Positions 1 to 12,500 of a stretch of 64,000 nucleotides of DNA are shown piece after piece; position 1 is the first letter of the stretch, and every line of letters begins with the position of its first letter. Below the pieces are notes generated by a model, which saw nothing but the letters and a program-made list of their open reading frames with translations, did not search any database and was not told the DNA's origin. Source of the stretch: Symbiodinium kawagutii. Its lineage: Eukaryota; Sar; Dinophyceae; Suessiales; Symbiodiniaceae. The stretch lies in contig VSDK01002142.1 in the NCBI GenBank assembly GCA_009767595.1, positions 118,267-182,266 of the forward strand. Reading direction: 5' to 3'. Made by a program: the position numbers and the translations under genes.

Positions 1-784
1 CAGCAGGAACTACTTAGAACAAGAGAGTAAGGGTTTGTGATGGCTTTTGTATGCTTCAGTTGCTGGGCAGTAAATCGTTTCGATTTGACCAATTCATGGC
101 CAAAAATCTCTGCATTATTGAACCACCAATACTAGCGCAAAAAAAAGCAGAACTCTGCCGTCCCTGCAGTCTCAAAGATGGGACGTTTCAAATTCTTCGG
201 TGAAGGGGCCAAAGGATATCATATCGTTCATGTTCCAGATCATCGTGGGAACCAGTGCAGCTACACCGACAAGTCTTGGTGTGGGACTTATGGGAAGCAC
301 ACCCTGCCGATGGAAATGCCGCACCAAAACCTTGGACACCGACCCCCAGAAGTGGCCAGCAACTGTCCGACAGAAGCCGTTCCCGCAATGAAGATGACCA
401 GTTCGATCCTGGTGCAGTTGAAATTGGTTGAAACAAGGAGAGTGATGGGCCGCACAAAGATCTATGGCTTAGATTCCTTTCCAAATGATTGAAATTTAGA
501 GTGGGAAGTCTTTCAGTGAAGGGTCGCGGGTTGAGCGCACAAACTTCCCAATAAAGATAGTAAAACAAGTCCCCTATCAGAAGAAGCAAAAGGCAACACA
601 ACCATGCGCAGACACTTTGCTGTGTGCAATCTTGCCATTTGTAGTCTCCTGATTTAGGAATTCGAGCTTTCAATATCCCAAGCCACAATCCCGCAGAGAG
701 AAAAAACAAGAAATCAACAATCGAATCTTCATTTGATTCCAGCTGATCTGCCCTCTCCAAGTCCTTAGAGCAATCAACAACAGA
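1..784. other. Left edge: no supported exon
   Basis: The remaining SDR exons would be expected here or beyond the edge. The minus frame has a long open stretch (188-760), but nothing in it resembles the YxxxK or C-terminal SDR region. I see no repeat or RNA gene. Confidence 0.4.
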
Positions 785-931
785 TCAGCCAAAGATTGCC
801 CCACCCCCGAGACCCCATCGCTCTGGGCCTATTTGACCCGCGGTGGACGAGATCCCAACGGATCTGGATTTGGGCTTTAGCAGCGGACGTAGCACTTGGA
901 GCATTCGCTTGGTGCCATAGTAATTCACATC
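785..931 (-). CDS. SDR exon 3 (3' boundary uncertain)
   Basis: Starts after CCTGAG with GAT GTG AAT and encodes DVNYYGTKRMLQVLRPLLKP followed by VGISSTAGQIGPERWG. This is the segment that follows NNAG...TIE in carbonyl reductases. The frame runs to a stop near 785, but the protein would lack its catalytic tyrosine, so an internal donor is likely (a GT follows the ERWG codons). Confidence 0.7.
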   Translation of the reverse strand, partial: DVNYYGTKRMLQVLRPLLKPKSRSVGISSTAGQIGPERWGLGGGAIFG

Positions 932-2616
932 CTCAGGTGCCATTGGATGCCGTAACCAGGCTGATGCCATTGGTAATTAGTGCCATTGGTATCGTAAATG
1001 TCTCTGATTTTTGTAACCCTTCTGGTATCTTAGATGTCTCTGATTGGTAACTCTTCTGGTCATCCTGCAGTGCTTCATCTGCCCCTGAAGTACGAAACGC
1101 TGGAAAAAGATGGAAAAAGCATAGGATGATCCAAAAAGAAGCCGGAAAATGCTGAAGCCATGGCTTGTACAACGTGGCAAACCATGGAGATGTACGGAAG
1201 ATGAAGATGATCAAAACAGGAGTGGCCTGCGTCTCATCAGTGGTTCTATCTATGACTTGGGGCCACTACTAGAGATGAACGGGTTCGACATACTGCTTTT
1301 GGAGTTTAACCATGGGTCCTAAGATACGCAGGAATTGGTCGATGGGCGTATTTACAACAAAAACTGCAGAGTGTTACCAAAGACATTGCAGGATATCCTT
1401 GAGACTTTCCTCCTAATAAATTCCCGTGATGCAACATAAAGCACTGTTGTCCCTGTCAAAAGTGCGGACCCCTAAATCGCATAAGTTACCAAACATGGCA
1501 AACATCTCTGTCCGATCAGAAAACTTGGCCATCTGACCCGTCCACAATGGGAAGGAGACGCCCCAAAACAACACGAATCACAACAACACGTTGTAGTCCA
1601 AAACCCAGGGTTCCCGATTGGTGTTCTTGGCTTTGTGCCAAACCCGCAAATGGCGGATCCCCAAATTAAACCAAGAATTTCCTGCTTTCGATTGCAGAAA
1701 TGGATGAATATTATGGACCACTGTTGACCACACTGAGTTGCCTGAAGTTGAACATCCAAATCCACTCTGAAGCTTAAAAAGTCGGGCAGTCTCTTGATAG
1801 CATCCTATGAAGTCGACACCATTGGGTATTTGATGATGGATCAGTAAGCAACCATTCCCAACTTGATTCAGCAAGTCGACTGAAAGATCTGAAAGCACAT
1901 GAGCAGAGCACATGGGTCTTCGAAATGCATCGAAATGCTGTCGTGACTGTTCCCTTCAAATCTGTATCACATTTTGGTCTGGATCCTCTCAGCGCAGCCT
2001 CTGCGATTTGACTCACACCCAGGCATCATTGACCAGTCGTGAATCCTGCCAAGCCTCGATGGTTTGCCGCGCCTGCTCTTTGAAAGGCGTCGGGTCCGAC
2101 ATGGGAAAGGCCATGCCGGCATTGTTGACCAAGAGGTCGATACCACCCAGTTCTTTGGAGATGAAATCGCGGAGAGATTCCACCGACTTTTCATCTGAGA
2201 TATCCAGCTGGTGATGTAGAACCTTCGAGCATGAGTGGTGTGTGCTGTGAGCTGTCAAGCCTGACTTGGTTTTCACAAAGACGTTTGATGGATACAACAT
2301 AAGAAAACATAGCTCTGACGAAACAAGGCTTCCCCGTTCAATGAAGACATCAAGATCAACCGTGATCAACCAGTGTGGTATCCATACTCATGGCTCCCAG
2401 CAGCAGCCAATATGCTTCAGCCATCTTCAGCCCCTCCCTTGCCTTCACCCTGTCTCCAACTTCACTCTTCAAGCTTTCCATCGCCTTCCCCATCTCAGGC
2501 GCTCGCGCTGTCAATACTACGCTGCTGCCTTCTGGTAAACGATGGGCCAAACCACGAGCAATTTCATACCCAATGCCGTTCACGCGGTTCGCTCCAGTGA
2601 CCACAGCAATGGACAT
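785..2616 (-). CDS. Short-chain dehydrogenase/reductase, carbonyl-reductase-like, 5' part (three exons, gene span)
   Basis: NAD(P)H-dependent carbonyl reductase type SDR, probably cytosolic, reducing ketones or aldehydes. Three exons join in frame: 2449-2616, 2055-2222 and 931 downward. They encode a Rossmann start (MSIAVVTGANR...GIGYEIARG), the HQLDISD strand, the LVNNAG motif and a VNYYGTKRMLQVLRPLL helix followed by VGISSTAG. This order is that of the carbonyl reductase 1 group. Intron 1 is GT-AG (226 nt); intron 2 has a GC donor and AG acceptor (1123 nt). Only about 160 of the usual 270-280 residues are found; the catalytic YxxxK region is missing and should lie in exons I could not recognise below position 785 or beyond the window edge. 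The reading frame of exon 3 stays open to a stop near 785, but family length argues that it splices earlier. The start ATG at 2616 follows a pyrimidine-rich stretch and an AG, as expected for a spliced-leader acceptor. Oddity: two extra residues (VN) inside TGxxxGxG. Confidence 0.8.
2055..2222 (-). CDS. SDR exon 2 (NNAG motif)
   Basis: Encodes VLHHQLDISDEKSVESLRDF and then LGGIDLLVNNAGMAFPMSDP, the classic SDR NNAG region with the DPTPF segment seen in carbonyl reductases. Acceptor CGAAG|GTT; donor ATCGAG|GCTTGG, a GC donor. Both ends are phase 0, matching the flanking exons. Confidence 0.85.
2449..2616 (-). CDS. SDR exon 1 (start codon, Rossmann motif)
   Basis: Encodes 56 residues beginning MSIAVVTGANRVNGIGYE, then LTARAPEMGKAMESLKSE. 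It ends GAC AGG before a GTGAAG donor, in phase 0. The dinucleotide-binding motif reads TGANR-VN-GIG, two residues longer than the usual TGANRGIG. Confidence 0.8.
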
Positions 2617-3461
2617 GGCTCAACGTTGAGAAAACCTACCTGATGATTGATGTATCAGAGCATGCAACATGTTTAATGTGATGTTCTGGCTCGACCTAGC
2701 CATAGCTTTCTCGACCGAAGCTGATGGGATGCATATCAGGGCTCGTAGGAAGGCTTGCAAGAGTGTGATCACAGTAAAGCTATTGAGAGATGTATTTTGA
2801 ACTCAGATCAAACTGATCCTCAGCTCCTCTGCCGTGCACGAGAACTGCTTCAAGAGCCCGTTGCAGCAAGATGCTTTCAACGAAACAATTCTGGCAAGCG
2901 CAATCGGCGGGTGACAAAAAGAAACGGATTCACATGTCAATGCTTAAAGGTCACTTTGAGTCCAGAATATGCAACAATATGCCACAATAAAATTGTAGAG
3001 CAATGGCACCCGCATGCTACCCTGCCGATCAACTGTAGCTATTGTAGCTGAGTGACGTCCAACACATTCCAACACTTAACTCGAAACAAATGGCCATCCA
3101 CAGAGAATGTACATACCAAATTGCTGCCGATCATGGAGCCACTGAGCCACTTGCAACTCTAGGCGCAATGGCAAACCACCAGAAGATCGCAACTTTTGGT
3201 CACATTCCAGCACCCGATGACTAATCCATCGAATCACCACTAGCTTTCCTTTCAAAATCAAACACCAAGGAGTGATTTTTCTGTACTGGAGGCACAGGGC
3301 ATGCTTGACAGTATGATGGATAGCCGTGCGGGCAAGGCCACAAAAAAATCCGACGTCCAGTCGATATCTCAACTTCTCGATTTTGGATCATGAACATGTC
3401 TCACTTTCAGATCAGAAAAGCAGGGCAGCGATCAATGACAAGATTGAAGAAGTCTTTTCCC

Positions 3462-3522
3462 CTAGACTTTCTCCCTGGGATCCCTGACTCCAAATGCCAC
3501 GTGAGCTTCGTATGAGGTGAGC
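3462..3522 (-). CDS. DPH1: DPH1 exon (LTSYEAHVA), last recognised
   Basis: Acceptor ATGAG|G completes methionine with the previous exon. It then reads LTSYEAHVAFG, matching LTPYEAxVAL. The frame continues VRDPREKV to a TAG at 3462-3464, so this may be the last exon, giving a short C-terminus. Alternatively it splices at GGA|GTCAGG (end 3489) to an unseen exon with the YPMDYY motif. Confidence 0.75.
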
Positions 3523-6500
3523 CTCATTATGGCCAACCAAAGGGCGGATATCCAGAAGTATCCATGTGAGCGTGCAAACGCATTAGCCAGGTGGGTTTAT
3601 GCAGTATGCAAACAATCACGCATGGCGTATCCAAGATAGGAGAGAGTTGTCATGTTCAAGGCAGTCTTACATCCCAAAGGTTCATAGGCCATATCAATAT
3701 AACCAATGTATCAATGTATACTGAATCAAAGGGTTGGTGAGATCCCAGAAATCTGTCGCCCGCACATCTGATGCTGATGGCGTTGGATCAAGACCGCCAA
3801 TGCAAGCAAAAGTAGATACATCTGGACCATCTAGCGACACATCCGACTTGGCATGAATCTGTGTCATGTTCCTCTGGCTCTCAATTGAATCTAGAAACGG
3901 GAGCATCGATTGGCATGGTAAAAAAGTGTTTCATCCCCTCAAGCCTTGTATGTTGAACATTGTTGAACCATTGAACCAGGGAGCGCTTGACAGTGGCTTC
4001 ACAACAGCTTCCCGAAACAAGGCCTTGAATTCATTGTAGCATTCTTTTGGCCACTGTTGTTTATTACAGCCGTTACTATGCATATGATATGAAGTCTCAA
4101 AACAGCATAGCGCGTACTTGGCTTCATGTTCAGCCGACGGCGGCCAAGTGACATGGGCTTTGAGTAGGAACTGCTTCCCCAGTCCATTGACAGCCGTGGG
4201 CATGCGACTTGCACCCAGGCATCCACGCTGGTCCTCAGTTTCCGCATCCACCCGGCTTTCGGATGCACATTGTTATCGTAATTGCACGCAAACACACAGA
4301 CACATACACACATGCAAAAGTGTACATACATGCATGTCTGTATGCATTACTGCACTTTACGGAACTAGCAACACATAGTGAAGCAACACTTGATTAAATG
4401 TGAGTCTGCAGCATCAACAACAACGTACATGAAGCAAAGAGAAACATGTTAATTGTACCATCAACATGTGTATGGGGATTACCAGCACTGATGGTCATAC
4501 AACTATGTAATGGAAACGTACTTGCGTCTTTCTCAAACAAGAGCATCGAAGGCATCGAGTAGACAAGAACTGTATATTTAGAATGCAAAATAAACGCTCA
4601 TGCATGCTGATACACAATAATATCCAAGCGTACAGTTGTCGAATGATGTTCGTCAGAATGATCAACGGAGTCAAAGGCTGCCTTATCAAAAGTTGTTGGT
4701 CTTACCAGGCATGATCTTTTCTGGCTTTTGTGGGTCCCGTTTCCAAGCACTCCATAAATGTGGCAACTGATTGGACTCTTGAGTGTAACTAGCGAATGCA
4801 ATAACCCATTCCCATGTCCGTAGCAAAAGATCGCCAGCAGCAACAGCAGAGCATGCAGTGTTCAGTATTCAGCATCCAGTAACTTTGCCATTCTCTGTGC
4901 TATCCCTGGAATAAATAAATTCAAAATGTAAATTCATACCGTATTGTCCATCCATCTAACTGCCACCATCTGCACCTCATGTGCATTGGAGTGGGCATTT
5001 TTGCCGGAATCATCATCATGATCATGATCATCATCATCAGCAGCAGCAGCAGCAGAGATTGCACCAAAAGCCAACAAGAATGTCGATGCTTGAGGTTGAT
5101 GCTGCAAAGCCCTAGTCTTTTCTGATATAAGCTCAGTCTCTCCAACCTTGGTTCACTACCGTTTTTCGATTCAGTTCTAATAAACACAAAATGTCTTATG
5201 TTCAATAACAAACAAAGTCTTGCGAATTGTCCTTGCACTGTTGACCCTCCAAGACTAGCAAAGCATTACTGCATATGTTTTCACACCCTAGGACTCGACC
5301 AATAACAATATGACTCCGAACAGAACCAGTACCACCGGTCAAGTCAATGGCCAGTCATCCGATTCCAAGCGCTTAGAATTCCTTGCCCTTGGCAACTCAG
5401 CCCCCACACCAGGGGCCCCAGGCATTAAAGCCAATCTTTCAGGTGAGATTTCGGATAAAAGGATCGTGAAGTGTGCCACACCTGGCACCGGGACCCAGAT
5501 CATCCCAGATCCCTGCAGGGACGGTCGATCCAAACAGCCAAATGGGTCGACCATGTCATGCGCTAAGCCTCCACTTCCCATTGCAGTAGGAACCAGCCGG
5601 TACCAGTCCTACCATTCTTGTGACTGAGGTTACTTACCTGCTATTTCATGGCAAGTGGAAGCATAGGGATGGATTGCAGCACATGATTTGACATCATCGT
5701 TCTTAGCTTCGTACCTTTGGTGATCCAACGTGGAGGTTGAAGAAGGACTTCTCATGCTTTACCACATATTTCCCGTGACGGACTGGATCCCCGTGTTGTT
5801 TGTTCCTATGTCCATTTCATTCTAGGTGTGTGTGCATGTGTGTGTGTGTTGTCTCCAAAGTTCAAAATCCCAAGAATCACCGGTTCAAGAAACTACAGTA
5901 GAGTACCTTGGAACCATCAAAGAAGAAGGATGCAACTGGGCCACTACGGATGCAACTAGGCAATGGTTTCATAAGGTAATGCTTTCATATACTGATCATA
6001 TATTTATTTATTTATACCTATTGAATTCATCTACATACATCCACCAAGAAACCAAGAAACCAACTGGATCCAAGTGGTGCAACCCCAGTGGCCCACACAA
6101 AGAATCACCAGGAGCTGGCCGTTTGGCTGCACCTCGTTGTTGCAGCAAGCGTTCGATCTCTTCCAAGACTCCCACGCTGCCCTGTCGTCCCAGTGTCCCG
6201 AGCACCAAACCCACCTCAGCGCTCGAAGGGGATGGGCTTCCCATGGGTTCCCTTGACCTGAACTCTTTGACAAAGCTGATATGCCAAGATTTAAAAACGT
6301 AACGAGTGAACCGAGTGCAGGTTCAAAGCCAATCAAAAATCATCGGCACCCAGGGGACTGAAAACAAAAAACCAAAAGCAAGACTTGGCAACAATAAACC
6401 AGAAACTTCATCCAAAAAGGCCACTTAGCAGCAGACCATCGCATGTTTATTACCACTGTTCATGCTTATATTGATGCAGCACCCATCATTGTGCGTGCTA

Positions 6501-9500
6501 TCCACCCACCGATCCAACCACCCAACCACCCAACCATCCACTCACTGATTTTCTTTGGGCGTCCCAGACGAGTCGAGCATCCTTGGCCGCTGCAATGGCA
6601 GCTTTGCGCTGCACATGCAGCTCATGGTGGGCAAAGCCTTCGCGCCTGGAGTCACTGCCAGGCAACCACAGGGGGAAGGGATAGGAAGGGTGTCATATCC
6701 AAGTGCCACTACTTCTAGAGATATCGAATCTATACTTATTCATACTTATTCTGTGCGGAAAAGATATATGACCATATACAAAATATCCCTACATGTTCAT
6801 ACGATTCCATGCATGAACACATAAAAGTGGCGGAAGTAATTGAAAGTAGCATCAAGTACCTGGAGGCCTGACATGTACTGTATGGCTCATGGCTGCGCAC
6901 ATGACTGAAGATTCATGCAACTGGGCGTGGATGTCGATGGGCATAAATGTAATGTAGAACCATAGGAACTGTCTACATCTTGACCCTCTGGCTGAAATGA
7001 CCAAAATCACAAAGTACATACGTGTATGCTTATAGGATAGCTGTCTACGTGATCTAAGCGTAGATGTAGGTAGAACTACTTGAGTGATACGATGACCAGC
7101 GTAGACGTAACATGAGATATAATTAAACAACTGAGATGACTGCAAGTTTGGGCGGGAAGGGACCCAGGAAATGGATGGAAATGGTCAATGAACGATTCTG
7201 AATGATCAATGAGATTTTTTGGACTGGCAACCAAATTTGGAACCTGATGCAAGCTATTTTCTGAGTAAAAATCAGTATGCCACAGTTGAAAACCATGGGG
7301 CTGGTACCCACAGAACCACAATTCTTGGCAGGAAAAAATGCCGTTGTAATGGGTGACATAGCCGTTCTGACTCAGCCTTGAAACGAGTTTGAGACCCCTC
7401 AAAAATGCATACACCTCATCGGGGCCTGGGTCAAAACTCTACCACCCTCATGAACCAAAATCGGACGAGATCGATTGGCTGGTGCACCTACCTACTTCAA
7501 GGTGACCCATATTTGACAATCAAACACACTCTACTCTTTTGGTTCGTTCATTTTGAATAGAGTGGCATTACTCTTGACCAAAACGCTTGCTATTGCACAT
7601 CCGCGATGCAACCTCCAGCAAGATCAAAGCCAGCCAGTGGTACGTCAACGTCAGGCATGCAGGGTCATATCGGAAGAAGTTGCCCTGCACATGCCTGGCA
7701 CCGCCGTGGACCTTTGCAATGCTTTGAACAAATTTGCCGGAGCTACATAGGCAAGCAATAAGCTTATTATATTGTAGCTGTTCTAAGAACTAGAAAAACG
7801 TTTCAAGCGCATATGTTCCATGATTTCCAGGGCTACTTCTCAATCATCATGAAGTTAAGGCTCTGCATGTGGTTGCTCGTTTCTGCACTGTTGACGGTGC
7901 AAAACAGCTACGTTCACACCCTGTATAGAACCCTATGTTAAAGAATGACACGTTCTCAAGTTCGATTCGAACCACAAAGCCAATCTAATTCAAACATCCG
8001 TTGTCCGCAGGAAATCAAATTGGCAACCGTCAAGCATGGTCAGGTCAAATTTTGGTAAATTCAGTTTGACTGTTTTGGACGAGTCGACACATTCATAGGG
8101 GGCTGGCATTCATAGGGGGCTGGCATTCATAGTTGGCTGGCATTTAGTACAACGTTTAGTTAAACTCAATTCATGGAGGTTTTGAGCGCTGCTGCGATCT
8201 CTGATGTCCATCCTCATATTTCAAAGGGTCTGATAGTGCCTCCTAGGTGACAGCAACAGATCAAAGAACTATACAAGCATCTGACAGCCAAGACTCAACA
8301 AAATGCACCAAACAATTGACCGGAAAATGGTGCATTACCGCGACTTCACAAACTTTCGAAACTTCTCATACATGGTTGCAGAATTGCGTGTAGAGTCCAC
8401 AGGGTGTACAGTTATCACAACCATTGGAGGCAGCTGTAAGGTCTCAATGGCATCGAAACCCCAATGTCCTTTGGCAGAACTAATCGAGGTAACCAGGTAC
8501 TGACAAATCGGTTTTGAGTGCTGCTCAGATGCAGTTTGGCATACCAGTAGCGGTCAAGATCCAACAGCTCCGAGACTATGGAGCTGAACAGCACCGGACC
8601 CGATGAGTGTATCCCACCTACACCTTCATTGAATCCAGTGCTTCATTGGAAAGGGTATTTCAAGTATTTGCATCATTTTGCATCGATTTCCTATACACAA
8701 ATTGTATTCACCAAACAAGAACCTCAAGACCTTAAGCATCCAGAACAAAAAATAATCTGTGCCAATTCGCACAGTTCATCATGCTCAAGAGAAGCCAGGC
8801 GGACGGATTTTGGATCATGGCACTCTCCAAGTGAAAGCGTCCATCGCAAACGAAAATGACCTTCAGCTAAGGAAAGGCTTGGAGAAGTATGTAATACATG
8901 TAGGATGTCTGGTCTGGCATCCCTAAGGTCAGATTACAAGATCATTCATCGTTTGTGATAGAGCAAGATATGTATCAACATATTTTGTCAAGGCAAGTGA
9001 GAAAGCTGTCCAAGCATCTTCGTTCAACCACGAGATCAAACATCTGTCTGAGAGAGCGTACATTGGCACAAAAATGGAAATATGTGCGATCCACGCGGAA
9101 ATTCTCTGTCGGAAGCTGTGACCCATGTGTTGTTAGCTGGTTGAAACCCTCGTGACCGTAGGTAGTGACTAGTGCACAGCAACAAGTGTGGTTCATCCAA
9201 TGGACCCTGCAGCTACAAGACTTCAATTTACTGGCAAATAACGTGGGGTGTGGATATTAAGTTCAAACCGTTCAGAGCGTATTCAACCACTTGGTGTTGA
9301 TTCTTCCAGGATCAGGGAATACCGCAAGTAGTCCAATGTTCGACCAATGAAACAACATCACTCAAATCAATTGAGATGTCGTCAGCATACCTCTATCCAG
9401 TGAGTTCATGTGAAAAGAAAACACCCTGATGTGTTTCCGGTACAATGTAATGACGCTTGAGTTCAGTTGGAAGCGCTGAGCCACCTAGGCCTACACGAAT

Positions 9501-12500
9501 AGAATTCAAAAATCAAAAGCACAACTCATGGATATGTTGGTTTTCATGGCCTGATTCTCTCCCTAATCTGCTTCCAACATGGGCACATCATCCCCTGGAC
9601 CCACACCATGGCAACCTCGTGTGACGGGTTCCCCGGCAGCATCCACATCACCCACCTTGGGGGAGGTGCATCCCAACGTCTCGCCGACGCCCAAGGGCTT
9701 CACCTGATCCACAGGTCATCGTTGAAGATATGGCATGAACACATAACAGAAACAAAAAACAAAACATATCGACATATAACACAAATATATCATATAACAC
9801 GTATAGCTATGACATATCTTTAACTTACATATCTGCATAACATGTGTATAACCTAAATATGTACAACATATGTCTACAGATATATATATATATGTATCAA
9901 ATAACATATACCATATATATATCAACATATATTCATGTAACACATATGACATACGTACATTTGATTCTATATCATGCATATAACTTATCGTAGTTGTGAT
10001 AGAATTTTAATATGTGATTATGCATCGACATACATACATGTGACATATATTAACTACATAGTGAGTGTCATTTTCTGCATTTGTTTACAATGTTTAGTGT
10101 TGATATTTTTAGTATCTTGTTTAGTTCACTATTTTTGATTTGTGATCTGTACACTCAAAATCTGATCGTTTCAAACATCCAATGATGGAAACCTAGTGAA
10201 CAAAATCAATGATATAAATCACAGCTAATTGAAGAACAACCCACATGATGCATGATCAGAGAACTGTACCACCACCATCATCATGATCATCATGATCATC
10301 ATGATGATCATCATCATCATACTCCTTGCAAATGCATAGAGAAAATCATAGCTGCAACCAATGCCCTTGAAGCCTCTTCTACTACTACGAACACCACTAC
10401 CACTGCCACTACCGCCAGTGCCACTACCATCATGGACAGCACTTTGACTTCTACATTACTACAGTACAGCGGCTGCTGCTACTGATACTACTGCTATTAC
10501 TGCTACTACTGCTACTGCTACTGCTGTTACTACTGCTACTACTGCTACTACTGCTACTGCTACTACTACATACTGCTGCTACTGCTATTGCTGCTATTAC
10601 TGCTACCACTACCACTACTATCATGTATTAAATCAGAAAAATAATATCGTCACCATGACCGTGTCTGCAACTGCAACTACAACTGAATCTGCTGCTGTTG
10701 CGGAAACCGATACTGTTGCTATCATTACTACGGCGACTTGAAAGCATGTCGCTTCTACCACTATTTTGCCAGTATATCATTGTGCTATCTAGCATGGTTG
10801 ATTCAGATCATTTCATGCTTTCTTGCCTGTACATGTTTAGTTACAGTAGATTCTAGATGATTTTAGTAGTGCATAAGAGCTCCTCTCTCAGCATGATCCA
10901 AAGTGATACCTCCGGAAGTGTGCCTGGGGTACTGCAGCTCTTCCCTTCTCATCAGCCTGGTGCACGGCACCAGTACTGAATCGTTCAGTATGAATGAACC
11001 ATAATGAAGCCATGGATCTTGCATGAAGGGAAAGTGGCCATCATCCAAACCACTGTATCCATCAGGCGATGGAGTTCAACTTCAGTGCCGGGGCGATTGC
11101 ATCTTTCAGACCTACCCAACATGATTCCTAGTATAATCAAGCTGTACTGCCATACCTGAGCGATCCATACTTCTCTTGGAGTTGTGCAAAAACCAAGAAA
11201 TGGGCATCAACGCCCGTAATCGTTCCTCTCTTTTTGTGATCAAGAACTCATACACCCCCATACCAGTACTTGCATTAACCCACGACACATGTACATAAAT
11301 ACATATGCCCTCATCATACATCATACATCATCATAGCAGCAGTGGTAATGGATATTTCTACATGTTTCTTGATGCTTCGAATGACACAACTCCTCATGTC
11401 TTCGGACACTCCCCCTCTTTGCTGACCTCTTTTCGGAGCTCCTCCACCGCCTGTGGTGATCAGTCAAAGATGGTCACAGGCCAATCCACAGAGGGATCCG
11501 AACACCGCCATAAACCACCATTAAACCATAAATCACCAACCATCAAACCATAAATCACCAACCATCTAATGACTGAAAATACATGATTGATGAGACAACT
11601 CCGTTTAAGATCTTTCCTGTGCAGCGTTCCAAACACTAGAATGACAACGAAACTATTGGATCTAACCCTTAAGAAACTGGAACAAATTGGAACAAATTCA
11701 ATATCTCGCCAGTGTTAGCTGGAGAAGCATTGGTTTCACCACAAATCCCTCCAACGATCTTGCCTGCAACATTCCAGATGAAAACTGCACGCTGCTCATG
11801 AAGGCTAAACCTCAGAGATCGCTCGCTTGAGCTGCAATGGAAAGGGATCTTTGATGTCTGCACGGACATGAGTCGCGCACATCACAACTTGAGAACTCCG
11901 CTGCGTTCCCCAGCACTAGTTCAGCTCCCCACGTTTGTCCGGCGTGAAGTTGTGCCGAACGGTATCCACCAAGTGCTCCACATCAACTTCCACCTGGCCA
12001 GAACAAGCAGACATTCAGATCTCCCAAATGGGTGCGGCTGCCTCCTTTGAAGGAATTGTGGAAGTAATCAAACATGCATCTGGCTACGATATTGAGGTGC
12101 ATCAGGAATGAAAGTTAAAGCTAATTAAATCAATCTGGCTACAGAAATCAAAAACATACATAAAGGATTTCCAGTACCCTGATCTTCTGGCAGCTTGTGA
12201 AAACATGAAATCTTGTTTCAACTCAAGTTCTCCAACACCCATGTATCTCAAGTTCTTCCTCACAAAAATTGAAATATATTGTATGGACACGCACGACTAC
12301 TACTTGACACGTCACATTCATTTCAAAATATGTCGTTTGACCTCCTCTTCCTTCACAGTATGTAACATCACCCAACTGGAACAACTGAAAGGGCATATCA
12401 AAAAGCATCAGCCGTTTATGCTCCCGCCAAGTTCTTCAAGACTCTCTCACGCTTTCTATGCTTATAATATGTTAAACTGTATATAAATATGAATATATAA

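Noticed and set aside
3931..4331. Apparent frameshift in DPH1 after KPMSL
   Set aside because: A GT donor (AT|GTCACT) at 4152 and a phase-matched exon starting at 3522 restore LTSYEA, so no frameshift is needed.
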